From Paenibacillus sp. TCA20 (GTDB taxonomy: Bacteria > Bacillota > Bacilli > Paenibacillales > Paenibacillaceae): DNA of 64,000 nt. Made by a program: the position numbers and the translations under genes. Location: NCBI RefSeq assembly GCF_000732325.1, contig NZ_BBIW01000001.1, positions 1 to 64,000 on the forward strand. Reading direction: 5' to 3'. Shown piece after piece: positions 9,383 through 17,922 of the stretch (position 1 is its first letter; each line of letters opens with the position of its first letter). Below the pieces are notes generated by a model. That model worked only from the letters and a program-made list of their open reading frames with translations. It had not been told where the DNA came from and did no database searches.

Positions 9383-9844
9383 TTGAAAAAGACACTAACA
9401 GCAGCGGCACTAGGGTTCGCTCTATTATTCTCCGCAGGAGTTACAGAAGCATCCGCTTCTATTCTATCTAAAACAGTTAACAATACCGTAGGCATACCGT
9501 ACCAATTTGGCGGTTCTACTCTATCAGGGTTCGATTGCTCTGGGTTTACTCGATATGTATATAAGCAGCTTGGCGTGAATCTGCCACATAGCTCTAAACA
9601 GCAATTTCATAAAGGACAAGCTATCAAGAAATCCGAGCTTGTAAAGGGAGATCTTGTCTTCTTTAATACCAGCGGATCCGGTGTTTCTCATGTGGGAATT
9701 TACCTGGGCAACAATCAATTTGTGTCCGCTACCTCTTCCAAAGGGATTGCCATTACACCGATCAACAAAGGCTATTGGAGCTCCAAATATTACGGCGCCA
9801 AAAGAATGCTGAGCCCGGCCTCTGCTGAGAGAGCTGGATTATAA
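9383..9844 (+). CDS. Secreted NlpC/P60 cell-wall endopeptidase
   Basis: The protein has 153 residues from the TTG start at 9383, which is 11 nt after AAGGAG; an upstream in-frame TTG at 9362 overlaps the riboswitch and is rejected. Residues 1-25 form a signal peptide (MKK, hydrophobic core, cleavage after ASA). The rest is a minimal NlpC/P60 domain with catalytic Cys52 in FDCSGFT and His103 in SHVGIYLG. It should cleave the D-Glu to diamino-acid bond in peptidoglycan stem peptides outside the cell. There is no SH3 or LysM wall-binding domain. The preceding c-di-AMP riboswitch ties its expression to the second messenger that controls turgor and wall integrity. A strong terminator follows, so it is monocistronic. 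Confidence 0.92.
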   Translation: MKKTLTAAALGFALLFSAGVTEASASILSKTVNNTVGIPYQFGGSTLSGFDCSGFTRYVYKQLGVNLPHSSKQQFHKGQAIKKSELVKGDLVFFNTSGSGVSHVGIYLGNNQFVSATSSKGIAITPINKGYWSSKYYGAKRMLSPASAERAGL

Positions 9845-9903
9845 TTACATTACCCGATTTATTATCGTTCAATCAAATAGTGTAATGCTATAGAATGAAT
9901 AAC

Positions 9904-9940
9904 AGAAGGTCCAGGAATAATTCCTGGACCTTCTATTATA
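9904..9940 (+). terminator. Terminator between NlpC/P60 gene and glgD
   Basis: AGAAGGTCCAGGAAT pairs with ATTCCTGGACCTTCT in a near-continuous 15-bp hairpin ending in TATTATATTT. It lies between convergent genes and could serve both strands. Confidence 0.75.
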
Positions 9941-9969
9941 TTTGGCACAGCCGGCTTGAAGCATTATGT

Positions 9970-11094
9970 TTAGATTTGGCTGCTCTTCGCAATGACATAA
10001 GGCTTCTTGGCATCACCAATCAGCCGGCGATCTACAGATAAGTGCACATCCTTATCCAATATCACGTTCTCAAGCACTGCGTTCTCCTCAATTACACATT
10101 TCTGCATAATAATTGAGTTGCGGATCTGTGCCCCGTTATGTATCTTGACCCCTCTGAAAATGATACTGTTCTCCACCGTCCCCCCAATAACGCATCCATT
10201 CGCAATTAAGGAATTATGGACTTCGGCCTGTTCTAAATAACGCGTTGGCGGCTCATACTTAATCTTGGTATGCACCTCATGATATTTAAACAGCTGGTTG
10301 TACTGTTCCTGCTGAAGCAGCTCCAGGCTGTTGCGGTAATAGCTGTCTACGGAGTTAATCACGGCATGATATCCAGTATAGGCATAAGCTGCAATTTTGA
10401 GATTGGCCAGGTTGTTCTGTATTCCATCTCGGAAGAAATGATTATGGCCGTGAGCAATACAATGATCTATTAATTTCAGAAATAACTGCTTCTCTATAAT
10501 AAATGCGCCCAAATAAATATTAGGATGTCCACCTTCCCCATGCATCCCGGTGACCCAGCCGTTATCCACATCCATCCGGATGCTTGATTCATATTCGGGG
10601 AGGATTTCATCTGCTCTTTTATACAGTAATGTGATGTCAGCTTGTGTTTCCAAATGGTAATTAAACATCTCTCTGTAATCAACTGTGTAGAGATGCTGGC
10701 TGCCGGTATGAATAATATGTGTTCCAGACCCTCTCAGGAAAAAATCACGATTGTTATGAAAATGCTGCAAATCCCCTTTGGATCTGTCGGTGGGGTCATT
10801 CCAATCCGGCGGCAATATGAACAGTCCTCCATGCTTGCGATCCAAATCCCAAGGCGCACCTTCCCCTAAATGATCCATCAGGGATCGATATTTACGACGG
10901 ACGAATAAAGCGATGTTATGAACTCCGGAATGCATCATATTGGACAGGACAAAATCAATTAAACGATACCTGCCTGCAAATGGAACGGCTGCGCCGCAGC
11001 GAAAATATGTTAATTCGTTCATTAAATCGAGTTCATGATCCAAATTCACTACTCCCATGAGCTGTTGCATATATCGGCCACCGTCCCTGTTCAT
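9970..11094 (-). CDS. glgD: Glucose-1-phosphate adenylyltransferase regulatory subunit GlgD
   Basis: The protein has 374 residues and is homologous to B. subtilis GlgD. The nucleotidyltransferase-like half contains GRYRLIDFVLSNMMHSG and WDLDRKHGGLFILPP, and the C-terminal left-handed beta-helix has hexapeptide repeats (IIFRGVKIHNGAQIRNS). The glycine-rich LAGGxGxRL loop of the catalytic subunit is absent (it reads LMGVVNLDHELDLM). This fits the non-catalytic partner that enhances GlgC. Its start is one base after the glgC stop; an alternative ATG nine codons in (11070) aligns better with B. subtilis MLGVINL. With GlgC it makes ADP-glucose for glycogen synthesis. No glgA, glgP or glgB is present downstream, unlike the B. 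subtilis glgBCDAP operon. Confidence 0.93.
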   Translation of the reverse strand: MNRDGGRYMQQLMGVVNLDHELDLMNELTYFRCGAAVPFAGRYRLIDFVLSNMMHSGVHNIALFVRRKYRSLMDHLGEGAPWDLDRKHGGLFILPPDWNDPTDRSKGDLQHFHNNRDFFLRGSGTHIIHTGSQHLYTVDYREMFNYHLETQADITLLYKRADEILPEYESSIRMDVDNGWVTGMHGEGGHPNIYLGAFIIEKQLFLKLIDHCIAHGHNHFFRDGIQNNLANLKIAAYAYTGYHAVINSVDSYYRNSLELLQQEQYNQLFKYHEVHTKIKYEPPTRYLEQAEVHNSLIANGCVIGGTVENSIIFRGVKIHNGAQIRNSIIMQKCVIEENAVLENVILDKDVHLSVDRRLIGDAKKPYVIAKSSQI

Positions 11095-11095
11095 A

Positions 11096-12244
11096 TTATT
11101 TCAAACCATAGGTATGAGGTCTGTAAGCTTCATCAACGAGCAATATTTCATCCTGATCCTCTCCACCTATTGTAGAGCCGTCTCTGATGATCATATTTTC
11201 GCTCACGATCGCTTTATGGATCTTGACGTTCTTCCCAATCTTCACCTTAGGCATGATCACCGAATCTGTAATTTCGCTTCCCTCTCCAACTTCAACGCCA
11301 TAGAATAATACAGACCGGTTCACATTACCGTGCACTACACAGCCTTCATTCACGATACTGCTGCGCACTTTCGCATCCTTCGAGATGTAGCATGCAGGTT
11401 CATTAGGATTACGGGAAAATATCCGCCAGTTCGGATCATTCAAATTTAATGGTGGATCGTCAACCAAGAGGTCCATATTCGCCTCCCACAAACTTTGGAC
11501 GGTACCGACATCCTTCCAATATCCGTCAAATGGGTATGCGAACAGCCTTTTCTCATTGCGGAGCAGAAGAGGAATAATATCTTTACCAAAATCATATGTA
11601 GAATTCGGATCCTGCTCGCTCTCGAGCAAATGCTGACGGAGTACCGTCCATTTGAACAAGTACACCCCCATCGAAGCAAGCGTGCTGCGCGGCATAGCCG
11701 GTTTTTCTTCAAATTCGAAGATTTCGTAATTATCGTTCGTATTTAGCAGTCCAAATCGACTTGCCTCAGATAATGGAACGTCAATGACGGATATCGTACA
11801 ATCCGAGTCTCGCTCCTTATGGTACTGCAGCATGGCATCGTAGTTCATCTTGTAGATATGATCACCTGACAATATAAGCACATGCTCAGGATCAAACTGA
11901 TCAACAAAATGGATATTGCGATAAATCGCATCGGCTGTTCCCCGATACCAGCTGTTACTCCCTTCACGTTCGTGCGGAGGAAGGACAAATACTCCACCTT
12001 TACACCGGTTAAGGTCCCAATCACTCCCAATACCGACATAGGAATGAAGGATCAGCGGCTCATACTGAGTCAGTACACCGACAGTATCAATTCCGGAATT
12101 TGCACAATTACTAAGCGGAAAATCAATAATACGATAGGTTCCTCCAAAATAAACCGCAGGCTTGGCTAAAGTTTTGGTCAGACCCTTCAAACGTTTACCT
12201 TGTCCTCCGGCCAGCAACATGGCCACCACTTCTTTTTTGTTCAT
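11096..12244 (-). CDS. glgC: Glucose-1-phosphate adenylyltransferase catalytic subunit GlgC
   Basis: The protein has 382 residues. The N-terminal nucleotide-binding loop [15 protein letters not shown], followed by [30 protein letters not shown] and the metal-binding LSGDHIYKM, identifies the catalytic subunit. It forms ADP-glucose and pyrophosphate from ATP and glucose-1-phosphate. The C-terminal beta-helix ([17 protein letters not shown]) is the allosteric region. A strong GAGGAGG precedes the ATG. It is the first gene of a two-gene glgC-glgD operon with a 1-nt gap. The pyrophosphate it releases could be removed by the pyrophosphatase encoded at 17.9 kb, but there is no sequence sign of co-regulation. 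Confidence 0.95.
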   Translation of the reverse strand: MNKKEVVAMLLAGGQGKRLKGLTKTLAKPAVYFGGTYRIIDFPLSNCANSGIDTVGVLTQYEPLILHSYVGIGSDWDLNRCKGGVFVLPPHEREGSNSWYRGTADAIYRNIHFVDQFDPEHVLILSGDHIYKMNYDAMLQYHKERDSDCTISVIDVPLSEASRFGLLNTNDNYEIFEFEEKPAMPRSTLASMGVYLFKWTVLRQHLLESEQDPNSTYDFGKDIIPLLLRNEKRLFAYPFDGYWKDVGTVQSLWEANMDLLVDDPPLNLNDPNWRIFSRNPNEPACYISKDAKVRSSIVNEGCVVHGNVNRSVLFYGVEVGEGSEITDSVIMPKVKIGKNVKIHKAIVSENMIIRDGSTIGGEDQDEILLVDEAYRPHTYGLK

Positions 12245-12727
12245 GGAAGAGCCTCCTCAGGATGGTATGAGTCATTGTAGCTGCTTCTTATGAAGTGAAT
12301 ATGCAGGTATGAAGTTGTAATGTATGTATGTCTGTTTGTGAAGAAGGTAAGAAATGATGTAAATACTGAAGAAGTGGTACATGGCGGTAAACACTTGGTG
12401 CAGGTGCATGAGGTTTAAATTAACGAGAGTGAAGAAGCTTGCTTAAGAATATTTACACATTTGACTCTATTTCATAACACATGAACAGGCCTTACGAAAT
12501 GAATTTATTTCTATTTTTATTATAAACAATTGCAATAGCTCTTGACAAACAGAGGTTTATGACGTTTTGCCCCTAATCTCCTCAGGATATGTCGACTTTA
12601 GACATATTTTTATTTTTACAAAAAATATAATGCGTTGGGCTTGCATTACATGTTCGCAGATAGTAAAATACGGCTTTGAGTGTATGAACTATATTAAGAA
12701 TTAACGCTAAGAAAGGGGATTATTCCC
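12245..12727. other. Intergenic region between glgC and the KhtT-like gene
   Basis: This AT-rich spacer of 483 bp separates divergent genes. Visible in it: a small hairpin ATATGTC-GACTTTA-GACATAT followed by TTTTATTTTT at about 12587-12617 (terminator-like on the plus strand), and a sigma-A-type promoter at 12641-12669. TTGACA near 12543 has no convincing -10 partner. I see no conserved RNA motif and no coding potential. Confidence 0.5.
12641..12669 (+). promoter_or_regulatory. Promoter of the KhtT-like gene
   Basis: TTGCAT at 12641-12646, a 17-bp spacer and TAAAAT at 12664-12669, about 60 bp before the start codon. Assigned by eye from spacing and consensus. Confidence 0.45.
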
Positions 12728-12946
12728 ATGGAACTTCTCAAATCTGAATTGCCCGGTGTAGGGATGAAGTATCAATTGGAGACGAAAGCAGGTTCCAATT
12801 TCATCATTGTCCATCATGAGGATGGACGCCGTGAAATCTACTGTTCCGATCCAGAGGATCACGAGAGCCTCATCTTTATTGCCGAGCTGGAGGATGAGGA
12901 GTGTATGCTGCTCTCGAGTATTATTGGCGGGTGGAATGAAAGGTAA
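12728..12946 (+). CDS. Orphan KhtT N-terminal-domain-like protein
   Basis: A 72-residue protein with a good AAAGGGGA Shine-Dalgarno. Segments ELPGVGMKYQLETKAG, HHEDGRREIY and SSIIGG align end to end with the N-terminal domain of KhtT (B. subtilis YhaT: DLPGIGKKFEIETR, HDDGRREIY, AAILGG). KhtT is the regulatory subunit of the KhtU K+/H+ antiporter. The C-terminal RCK_C/TrkA_C ligand-binding domain (c-di-AMP in B. subtilis KhtT) is absent. The stop is clean and a terminator follows, so it is not an obvious frameshifted fragment. No antiporter gene is adjacent. It may gate a distant antiporter or have been repurposed. Homology is fairly clear; function is inference. Confidence 0.7.
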   Translation: MELLKSELPGVGMKYQLETKAGSNFIIVHHEDGRREIYCSDPEDHESLIFIAELEDEECMLLSSIIGGWNER

Positions 12947-12975
12947 TTAACCCATAGTCAAACAACCAAAAAATC

Positions 12976-13025
12976 AGACAGTCGTGTACAGAGCTGCGTC
13001 TTTTGTACGAGGACTGTCTTTTTTT
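12976..13025 (+). terminator. Terminator after the KhtT-like gene
   Basis: AGACAGTC-GTGTACA pairs with TGTAC-GAGGACTGTCT across a 13-nt loop, followed by seven T residues. Strong plus-strand intrinsic terminator. Confidence 0.8.
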
Positions 13026-13056
13026 GTATCCTTCGGGATTAATGAGTAATCCTTTC

Positions 13057-13791
13057 TTATAAAAATAAGGTGGCATTCAAATAACGTCTGGACAGAGAAT
13101 ACAGATACGTCGTCTGGATCGATAATGTGGCAATGAACAAAATATTTCGAACGATCAAATGCTGTTTCTCAGACAAATGGGTAAATTGTCCCGCCATTCT
13201 GCTCGCTGCCGAACGTATTTCTTCCTCCACTGACTTACCCTTATGGAGCGTTTGTTCAAATTGACCATCTAGCTGTTCAAACAGTTCAGCATAGGTGCTG
13301 TACAGTTTCAGTGGACTAATCAGATCATCATCTTCGCGCTCCGGCTGGTTAAATACCCCTTCAAACAAATGACGTATAGAATCAAAATCAAGCACGGATT
13401 TAAGATCATCAATCATGAATAATAATGAAGCTTGATTGATGGAATACTTTTTACCGATTTTTGGAGATGAGAGATATTCTTTGAAGTCTCGTTTCACCCA
13501 GTTTTGCATCGATGTAATAGAGACGTTGGAATATTCAACAAGCTGACCGAGCGAAGCGATTTCCTGCAATGAGAACCCAGGGCCACGATTACCCTTAATA
13601 AGCTTCTCTAAGATCGGCGGTACAGAAGTGGATAGAAATGCGGGGAGTGTATTGCCCTTCTCCACATCTGACGGATGATGTTTATTCCATGCTTTTTGGA
13701 GCATGGCTAGGGGTGTTTCATGATGTTGTCCCTCGATGGACAGCAGCAATTGTGCCATTTCACAGCGAGTAAGAGAGAACAACTCTGTCAT
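13057..13791 (-). CDS. DUF1836 domain regulator-like protein
   Basis: The protein has 244 residues with a GGGAGGT Shine-Dalgarno. The central segment (SNVSITSMQNWVKRDFKEYL, GKKYSINQASLLFMIDDLKSVL) is the DUF1836 signature. It looks like a MerR/HTH-type fold in which a winged helix recognises 'SxTxxQNWVKRD'. The N-terminal part (EMAQLLLSIEG, LPAFLSTSVPPILEKL) and a helical C-terminal region (EEEIRSAASRMAGQF) match family architecture. DUF1836 proteins are presumed DNA-binding regulators of unknown targets. It is transcribed alone, divergent from the CNNM gene. No ligand-binding domain is recognisable. Confidence 0.8.
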   Translation of the reverse strand: MTELFSLTRCEMAQLLLSIEGQHHETPLAMLQKAWNKHHPSDVEKGNTLPAFLSTSVPPILEKLIKGNRGPGFSLQEIASLGQLVEYSNVSITSMQNWVKRDFKEYLSSPKIGKKYSINQASLLFMIDDLKSVLDFDSIRHLFEGVFNQPEREDDDLISPLKLYSTYAELFEQLDGQFEQTLHKGKSVEEEIRSAASRMAGQFTHLSEKQHLIVRNILFIATLSIQTTYLYSLSRRYLNATLFL

Positions 13792-14036
13792 CTAACGGAC
13801 CTCCCTTGTTTGTTAAATGTTTGTTAAAAATCACATGGATTTATATTACGCTGAACGTATGACCTTGTAAAGAGAGGTCTGATTAAGGAAATTTGGCGTC
13901 TAACTTCCTATTAGGGCCAAATTAAGCCTACACGGTCTATTATTAACCCTACAGACCATTGATAATCACAGGATAAGTTCGGTATATTAGTTCATATGAA
14001 CCTAAAATTTATTATAAAGGATTGTGAAGAACTCTA

Positions 14037-15365
14037 ATGGGTATAGGACCGAATTTATTAGTGTTTGCAATACTCATTGTACTAACCGCATTCTTCGTCG
14101 CTACGGAATTTGCGATTATTAAGCTCAGGCCGAGCCGTGTCGACCAGCTGGTGCTCGAAGGACGCAGAGGCGCCCTTGCCGTACAGAAGGTAACCACGAA
14201 TCTGGATGGTTATTTATCCGCTTGTCAGCTTGGAATTACCATTACCGCATTAGGACTTGGATGGTTAGGTGAGCCAACCGTCGCAATTATGATTGAACCG
14301 TTGTTTGCACACCTGGGTGCTCCCGATGAACTGGTCCATCTCTTCTCTTTCATTATTGCGTTTATGATCGTTACATTCTTACATGTTGTTGTCGGTGAGC
14401 TTGCACCGAAGACAATGGCGATCCAAAAAGCCGAAGCGATCACGTTCATCGTTGCTGGACCGATTATGCTGTTTTATAAGATGATGTATCCTTTTATTTG
14501 GCTGCTTAACGGCTCTGCTAACAAGCTTGTTCAAATGTTTGGTCTAAAACCGGTGAAGGAACACGAGGATGCACACTCGGAGGAAGAAATACAAATTATA
14601 TTATCCGAGAGCTACCAGAGCGGTAAAATTAACAATACGGAATATGGATATGTAAACCGTATATTTGCTTTTGACGAGAAGCTTGCCAAGGAGATCATGA
14701 TTCCTCGTACCGATATGGTCTGCTTATATACGAACAATACACTTGAAGAGAACATGAGTATTATCCGCAGAGAACAATATACACGCTTTCCTGTTGCCCA
14801 CCAAGGGAAGGATCAGATCGTAGGCATGATTAATACGAAGCAAATGTTCCTGAATTATAGAGAGAATGAAGCGTTTGATCTGAAGCAGTTCATGCACCCT
14901 GTACTATCTGTTTCAGAAGCAACACCTGTGAATGAGCTCTTAAAGAGAATGCAAAAAGAACAGGTTCACCTGGCCGTCATTGTTGATGAATTCGGCGGTA
15001 CTGCTGGACTCATCACAATTGAGGATATTCTTGAAGAAATCGTCGGTGAAATTCGGGATGAATTTGACTCCGAGGAGCGTAAGGAGATCGAACAGATCGG
15101 AGAGTTGCATTATATTGTGGACGGCAAAATTCAGCTGGATCAAATTGCCGACCTCACAGGCCTGCACTTCGATCTAGAAACCGCCGATACGATTGGCGGC
15201 TGGCTGTTCACGATCCTGATGAATCCCAAGGTCGGCCATACCCATTATCACGAAGGAATGATCTTCACTGTCAAAGAAGTAGGCCGCAACCGCGTCAAGA
15301 AGGTTGAATTCAAAAAAGCTCCCGAGGAGCTTGAGCTGGAATTGACCCCACAAGCGGTAGGCTAG
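14037..15365 (+). CDS. CNNM/CorC-family membrane protein (hemolysin III-like, YhdP/MpfA type)
   Basis: The protein has 442 residues. Residues about 1-195 are the DUF21/CNNM membrane domain with three to four hydrophobic helices and the family motif TAFFVATEFAIIKLRPSR, plus GELAPKTMAIQKAE. A CBS pair follows (IMIPRTDMVCLY, GMINTKQMF, VHLAVIVDEFGGTAGLITIEDILEEIVGEI). The C-terminal CorC_HlyC domain ends near FTVKEVGRNRVKKVEFKK. Members such as B. subtilis MpfA export Mg2+ or buffer its level, with the CBS domains sensing Mg-ATP. The Shine-Dalgarno before the ATG is weak (AAAGGA about 15 nt upstream). It stands alone and ends at a bidirectional terminator. Confidence 0.92.
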   Translation: MGIGPNLLVFAILIVLTAFFVATEFAIIKLRPSRVDQLVLEGRRGALAVQKVTTNLDGYLSACQLGITITALGLGWLGEPTVAIMIEPLFAHLGAPDELVHLFSFIIAFMIVTFLHVVVGELAPKTMAIQKAEAITFIVAGPIMLFYKMMYPFIWLLNGSANKLVQMFGLKPVKEHEDAHSEEEIQIILSESYQSGKINNTEYGYVNRIFAFDEKLAKEIMIPRTDMVCLYTNNTLEENMSIIRREQYTRFPVAHQGKDQIVGMINTKQMFLNYRENEAFDLKQFMHPVLSVSEATPVNELLKRMQKEQVHLAVIVDEFGGTAGLITIEDILEEIVGEIRDEFDSEERKEIEQIGELHYIVDGKIQLDQIADLTGLHFDLETADTIGGWLFTILMNPKVGHTHYHEGMIFTVKEVGRNRVKKVEFKKAPEELELELTPQAVG

Positions 15366-15387
15366 AGTATATTCCAGAGATTACTCA

Positions 15388-15425
15388 AATACGGCAGCCC
15401 TATGAATACTTAGGGCTGCCGTATT
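15388..15425. terminator. Bidirectional terminator between CNNM and FGE genes
   Basis: Perfect 15-bp stem AATACGGCAGCCCTA / TAGGGCTGCCGTATT with an 8-nt loop. Located between convergent genes. Confidence 0.85.
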
Positions 15426-15427
15426 TA

Positions 15428-16408
15428 TTAGAGTTGGACAACGCGAAAACCTAAGTTTCCTGTTGAGCTGTCTGGCGTATTGCTGCTCCGGGCCGCGACC
15501 CGGTAACGGTTACAATATGACCGGTGACACAGATAGGAACCGCCGCGCATTGACTTTCTGCCCGTTTCCCTATGGTATAGCGGGTTATCCGCTGATGTTT
15601 CCCGATGATATCCCTGGGTGAACCAATCTGCACACCATTCCCATACATTACCTGCAACATTATATAATCCATATCCATTTGGCTCATAGGAGTCCACAGG
15701 AGCGGTGCCAATATGGCCGTCACTTGCATTATTCTTGACGGGGAACTTTCCCTGCCAGATGTTACACATATGCCTTCCATCCTGCTTGAGTAAATCGCCC
15801 CAAGGATATGTCTTCCGCTTCAAACCGCCCCGTGCCGCATACTCCCATTCCGCTTCTGTTGGTAGTCTCGTTCCAGACCAGGCACAGTAAGCCACGGCAT
15901 CATTCCAAGAGATATGTACAACCGGATGGTTAAGCCGGTCCACTATGCTTGAATCGGGTCCCTCTGGCCGTTTCCAATCTGCTCCTTCTACGACATACCA
16001 CCATGGCACTTGTTGAGGTGTGCTTCGGACCTGCTGTCTGGTCTCCTCAGAGACAAAGAGATGGAATACGTAAGACCAGCCATATCTCTCGGACTCGGTT
16101 ACATAACCCGTGGCTTCGATAAATTGTCGAAATTGTTCATTTGTTACAGTATAGGCTGACATACGAAAGGAATCCACGTATACCTCTCGAACAGGCCCTT
16201 CTCCATCACTCGGGAAACCTTCTGACGTATTCGTCCCCATATCAAAAGATCCTGCCGGAATATCCACCCAATTCATATGAATGCTGGCTGAAGAGGACGG
16301 ATTCGTGTCCTGTTTGAACTGTGCTTGAATATCTGCTGCACTATGCAGCGGGTGTGAAGATCTACTGGCTGAACAGCAGCTGTTATTCTGCATCGTTTTA
16401 CGTGTCAC
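15428..16408 (-). CDS. Formylglycine-generating enzyme (aerobic FGE/SUMF1)
   Basis: The protein has 326 residues from GTG 16408; an ATG at 16393 is an equally plausible start, both with weak Shine-Dalgarno sequences. The FGE-sulfatase fold is covered from MNWVDIPAGSFDMGT to GNLGFRVVQL. The active-site block GGSYLCHRSYC is intact: Cys294 and Cys299 correspond to the copper-binding, redox-active Cys336/Cys341 of human FGE. The following CNRYRVAARSSNTPDSS also matches true FGEs rather than the looser EgtB-like relatives. It should oxidise Cys in CxPxR motifs of sulfatases or phosphatases to formylglycine. No Cys-type sulfatase lies in the window; the two LtaS proteins use Thr. The N-terminus carries CCSASR (see findings). 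Confidence 0.92.
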   Translation of the reverse strand: MTRKTMQNNSCCSASRSSHPLHSAADIQAQFKQDTNPSSSASIHMNWVDIPAGSFDMGTNTSEGFPSDGEGPVREVYVDSFRMSAYTVTNEQFRQFIEATGYVTESERYGWSYVFHLFVSEETRQQVRSTPQQVPWWYVVEGADWKRPEGPDSSIVDRLNHPVVHISWNDAVAYCAWSGTRLPTEAEWEYAARGGLKRKTYPWGDLLKQDGRHMCNIWQGKFPVKNNASDGHIGTAPVDSYEPNGYGLYNVAGNVWEWCADWFTQGYHRETSADNPLYHRETGRKSMRGGSYLCHRSYCNRYRVAARSSNTPDSSTGNLGFRVVQL

Positions 16409-16594
16409 TTCTTTCTATTTAAAAATTCGTAATACTCTCCATACCGCCTCAATTTAATTATCATATCACTTTTTTCAATTTGGAGTTTAATCAAGCAGCT
16501 AAAGGTATTATGAAATTGATTCAATCCATATGAATAATAGGTTAGTCAATGGTCTTTGGCTCAAGGCTGAGTTATAATCGTTATCATATCTGTA

Positions 16595-17830
16595 GTGAAA
16601 AATAACCTTATTCATTGGAGCAGCGACGTTCATGAACAAAAAAGAACCTGTATTACAATCAAACAAAAATTAATTTATTCCTGGATTGCTGAGCATGGTC
16701 CTATTTCCAAGGCTGAACTATTAGATGCTTTTTCACTAACGAGTAGTACACTTACCCGCCTGCTTGAAGAGATGACAAGCGAAGGTCTTATTCAGGCGGC
16801 AAGCCTAGGCGTCTCCAGTGGAGGACGTCGCCCCATTCTCTATCAGATTGAACCTGATTACCAATACATATTTGGCCTTGAAATTTCCCGGTTCTCTTCC
16901 ACACTCGGTCTGTTTGACATGGCAATGAATCCGAAATCTGTGATGCGCTGGCGGATGGATGAATCGATGACGCCTGAGCGGTTTGTAGAATTTGCTTCCG
17001 GTCACATGAGGAGCTTTCTCAAGGATCATCAGCTGGAGCCTTCACAAATATTAGGTATGGGTATTGGTGCAGTCGGACCTGTCGATCGAAACAGGGGGAT
17101 CATTCTCGATCCATTATACTTTCCAGCACCAGGCTGGCGTAATATTCCCATATGTCAGCAGTTTGAGAATGCCACAGGCTGGAAGGCTTATCTCGAGAAC
17201 GGAGTTAACGCTGCACTTATCGGAGAAGCCTGGGCGATGCGTGATCAAGGTATTCAGCATGCACTCTATGTTCATGCCGGAGTCAGCCTCAGATCTGCTA
17301 TTATGTCTCAGGGCCAAATCGTGCATGGTACGGTGGATACAGAAGGCTCAATCGGTCAAATGATCGTGCAAATCGATGGTCAGCGGCTCGGTCCTATTGG
17401 CAATTATGGAGCACTAGAGGCATACGCCTCCATTCAAGCGCTTGAGAGGACGGCACGTTCACAGGCCAAGGCCGGTAGAGCCCTCGGTCCCGTACTCAGC
17501 TCATTGCCTCCCGATCGAATCCAGTTTGAGCATCTTCTCAAAGCGTTGGATACAGAAGATCCTTTTGCACGGGAAATATTTGAGCAGTCCGCCGTTTATT
17601 TTGGTATAGGGCTAGCCAATTTGATTAATATGTTTCATCCGGAGATCGTTATATTAGGTGGATCCTTAGTCAATTACAATGCACTATACTTTGATACAGC
17701 AACACATATCGCCAAGAAGAATACCTTCTATTATCCTAGATATGAGCCCTTATTCTCAAAAGGGAAGCTTAAGGAAGACGCAGTCATTACGGGATGCGCA
17801 CTTAATGTGTGCCGAGCTTTCCAGCTGTAG
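16595..17830 (+). CDS. ROK-family transcriptional regulator (NagC/XylR type)
   Basis: The protein has 411 residues. An N-terminal winged helix (GPISKAELLDAFSLTSSTLTRLLEEM) precedes an ROK sugar-kinase-like domain: GMGIGAVGPVDRNRGIIL, ENGVNAALIGEAW, YVHAGVSLRSAIMSQGQIVHG and EIVILGGSL. The canonical CxCGxxGC zinc site of ROK proteins is not evident; the equivalent stretch reads GSIGQMIVQIDGQRLGPIGNYGALEAYAS. This suggests a zinc-free variant. Start GTG 16595 has no good Shine-Dalgarno. A TATAAT at 16573 would give a leader of only about 10 nt, so the transcript may be nearly leaderless. The gene stands alone and its effector is probably a sugar or sugar phosphate, unknown here. Confidence 0.85.
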   Translation: MKNNLIHWSSDVHEQKRTCITIKQKLIYSWIAEHGPISKAELLDAFSLTSSTLTRLLEEMTSEGLIQAASLGVSSGGRRPILYQIEPDYQYIFGLEISRFSSTLGLFDMAMNPKSVMRWRMDESMTPERFVEFASGHMRSFLKDHQLEPSQILGMGIGAVGPVDRNRGIILDPLYFPAPGWRNIPICQQFENATGWKAYLENGVNAALIGEAWAMRDQGIQHALYVHAGVSLRSAIMSQGQIVHGTVDTEGSIGQMIVQIDGQRLGPIGNYGALEAYASIQALERTARSQAKAGRALGPVLSSLPPDRIQFEHLLKALDTEDPFAREIFEQSAVYFGIGLANLINMFHPEIVILGGSLVNYNALYFDTATHIAKKNTFYYPRYEPLFSKGKLKEDAVITGCALNVCRAFQL

Positions 17831-17857
17831 AGATTACAGCAGAGCTCTTCATAAGAT

Positions 17858-17906
17858 AAAAAGGGTTGTCCTAATGCAGTATAACTGCAATTAGAACAAC
17901 CCTTTT
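17858..17906. terminator. Bidirectional terminator between ROK gene and ppaC
   Basis: Long stem AAAAGGGTTGTCCTAATGCAG against CTGCAATTAGAACAACCCTTTT with one mismatch and a 5-nt loop, A-rich and T-rich on the outer sides. Serves convergent genes. Confidence 0.85.
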
Positions 17907-17922
17907 GTATTGGAGCATACGA

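Noticed and set aside
12543..12580. TTGACA element near 12543 as a promoter for the KhtT-like gene
   Set aside because: No plausible -10 at 16-18 bp; the element pair at 12641-12669 is better placed.
13880..13965. Inverted repeats AATTTGGC/GCCAAATT and GGTCT/AGACC upstream of the CNNM gene, considered as a metal riboswitch
   Set aside because: No conserved M-box or yybP-ykoY motif could be recognised. The repeats are short with large loops, so I did not call a feature.
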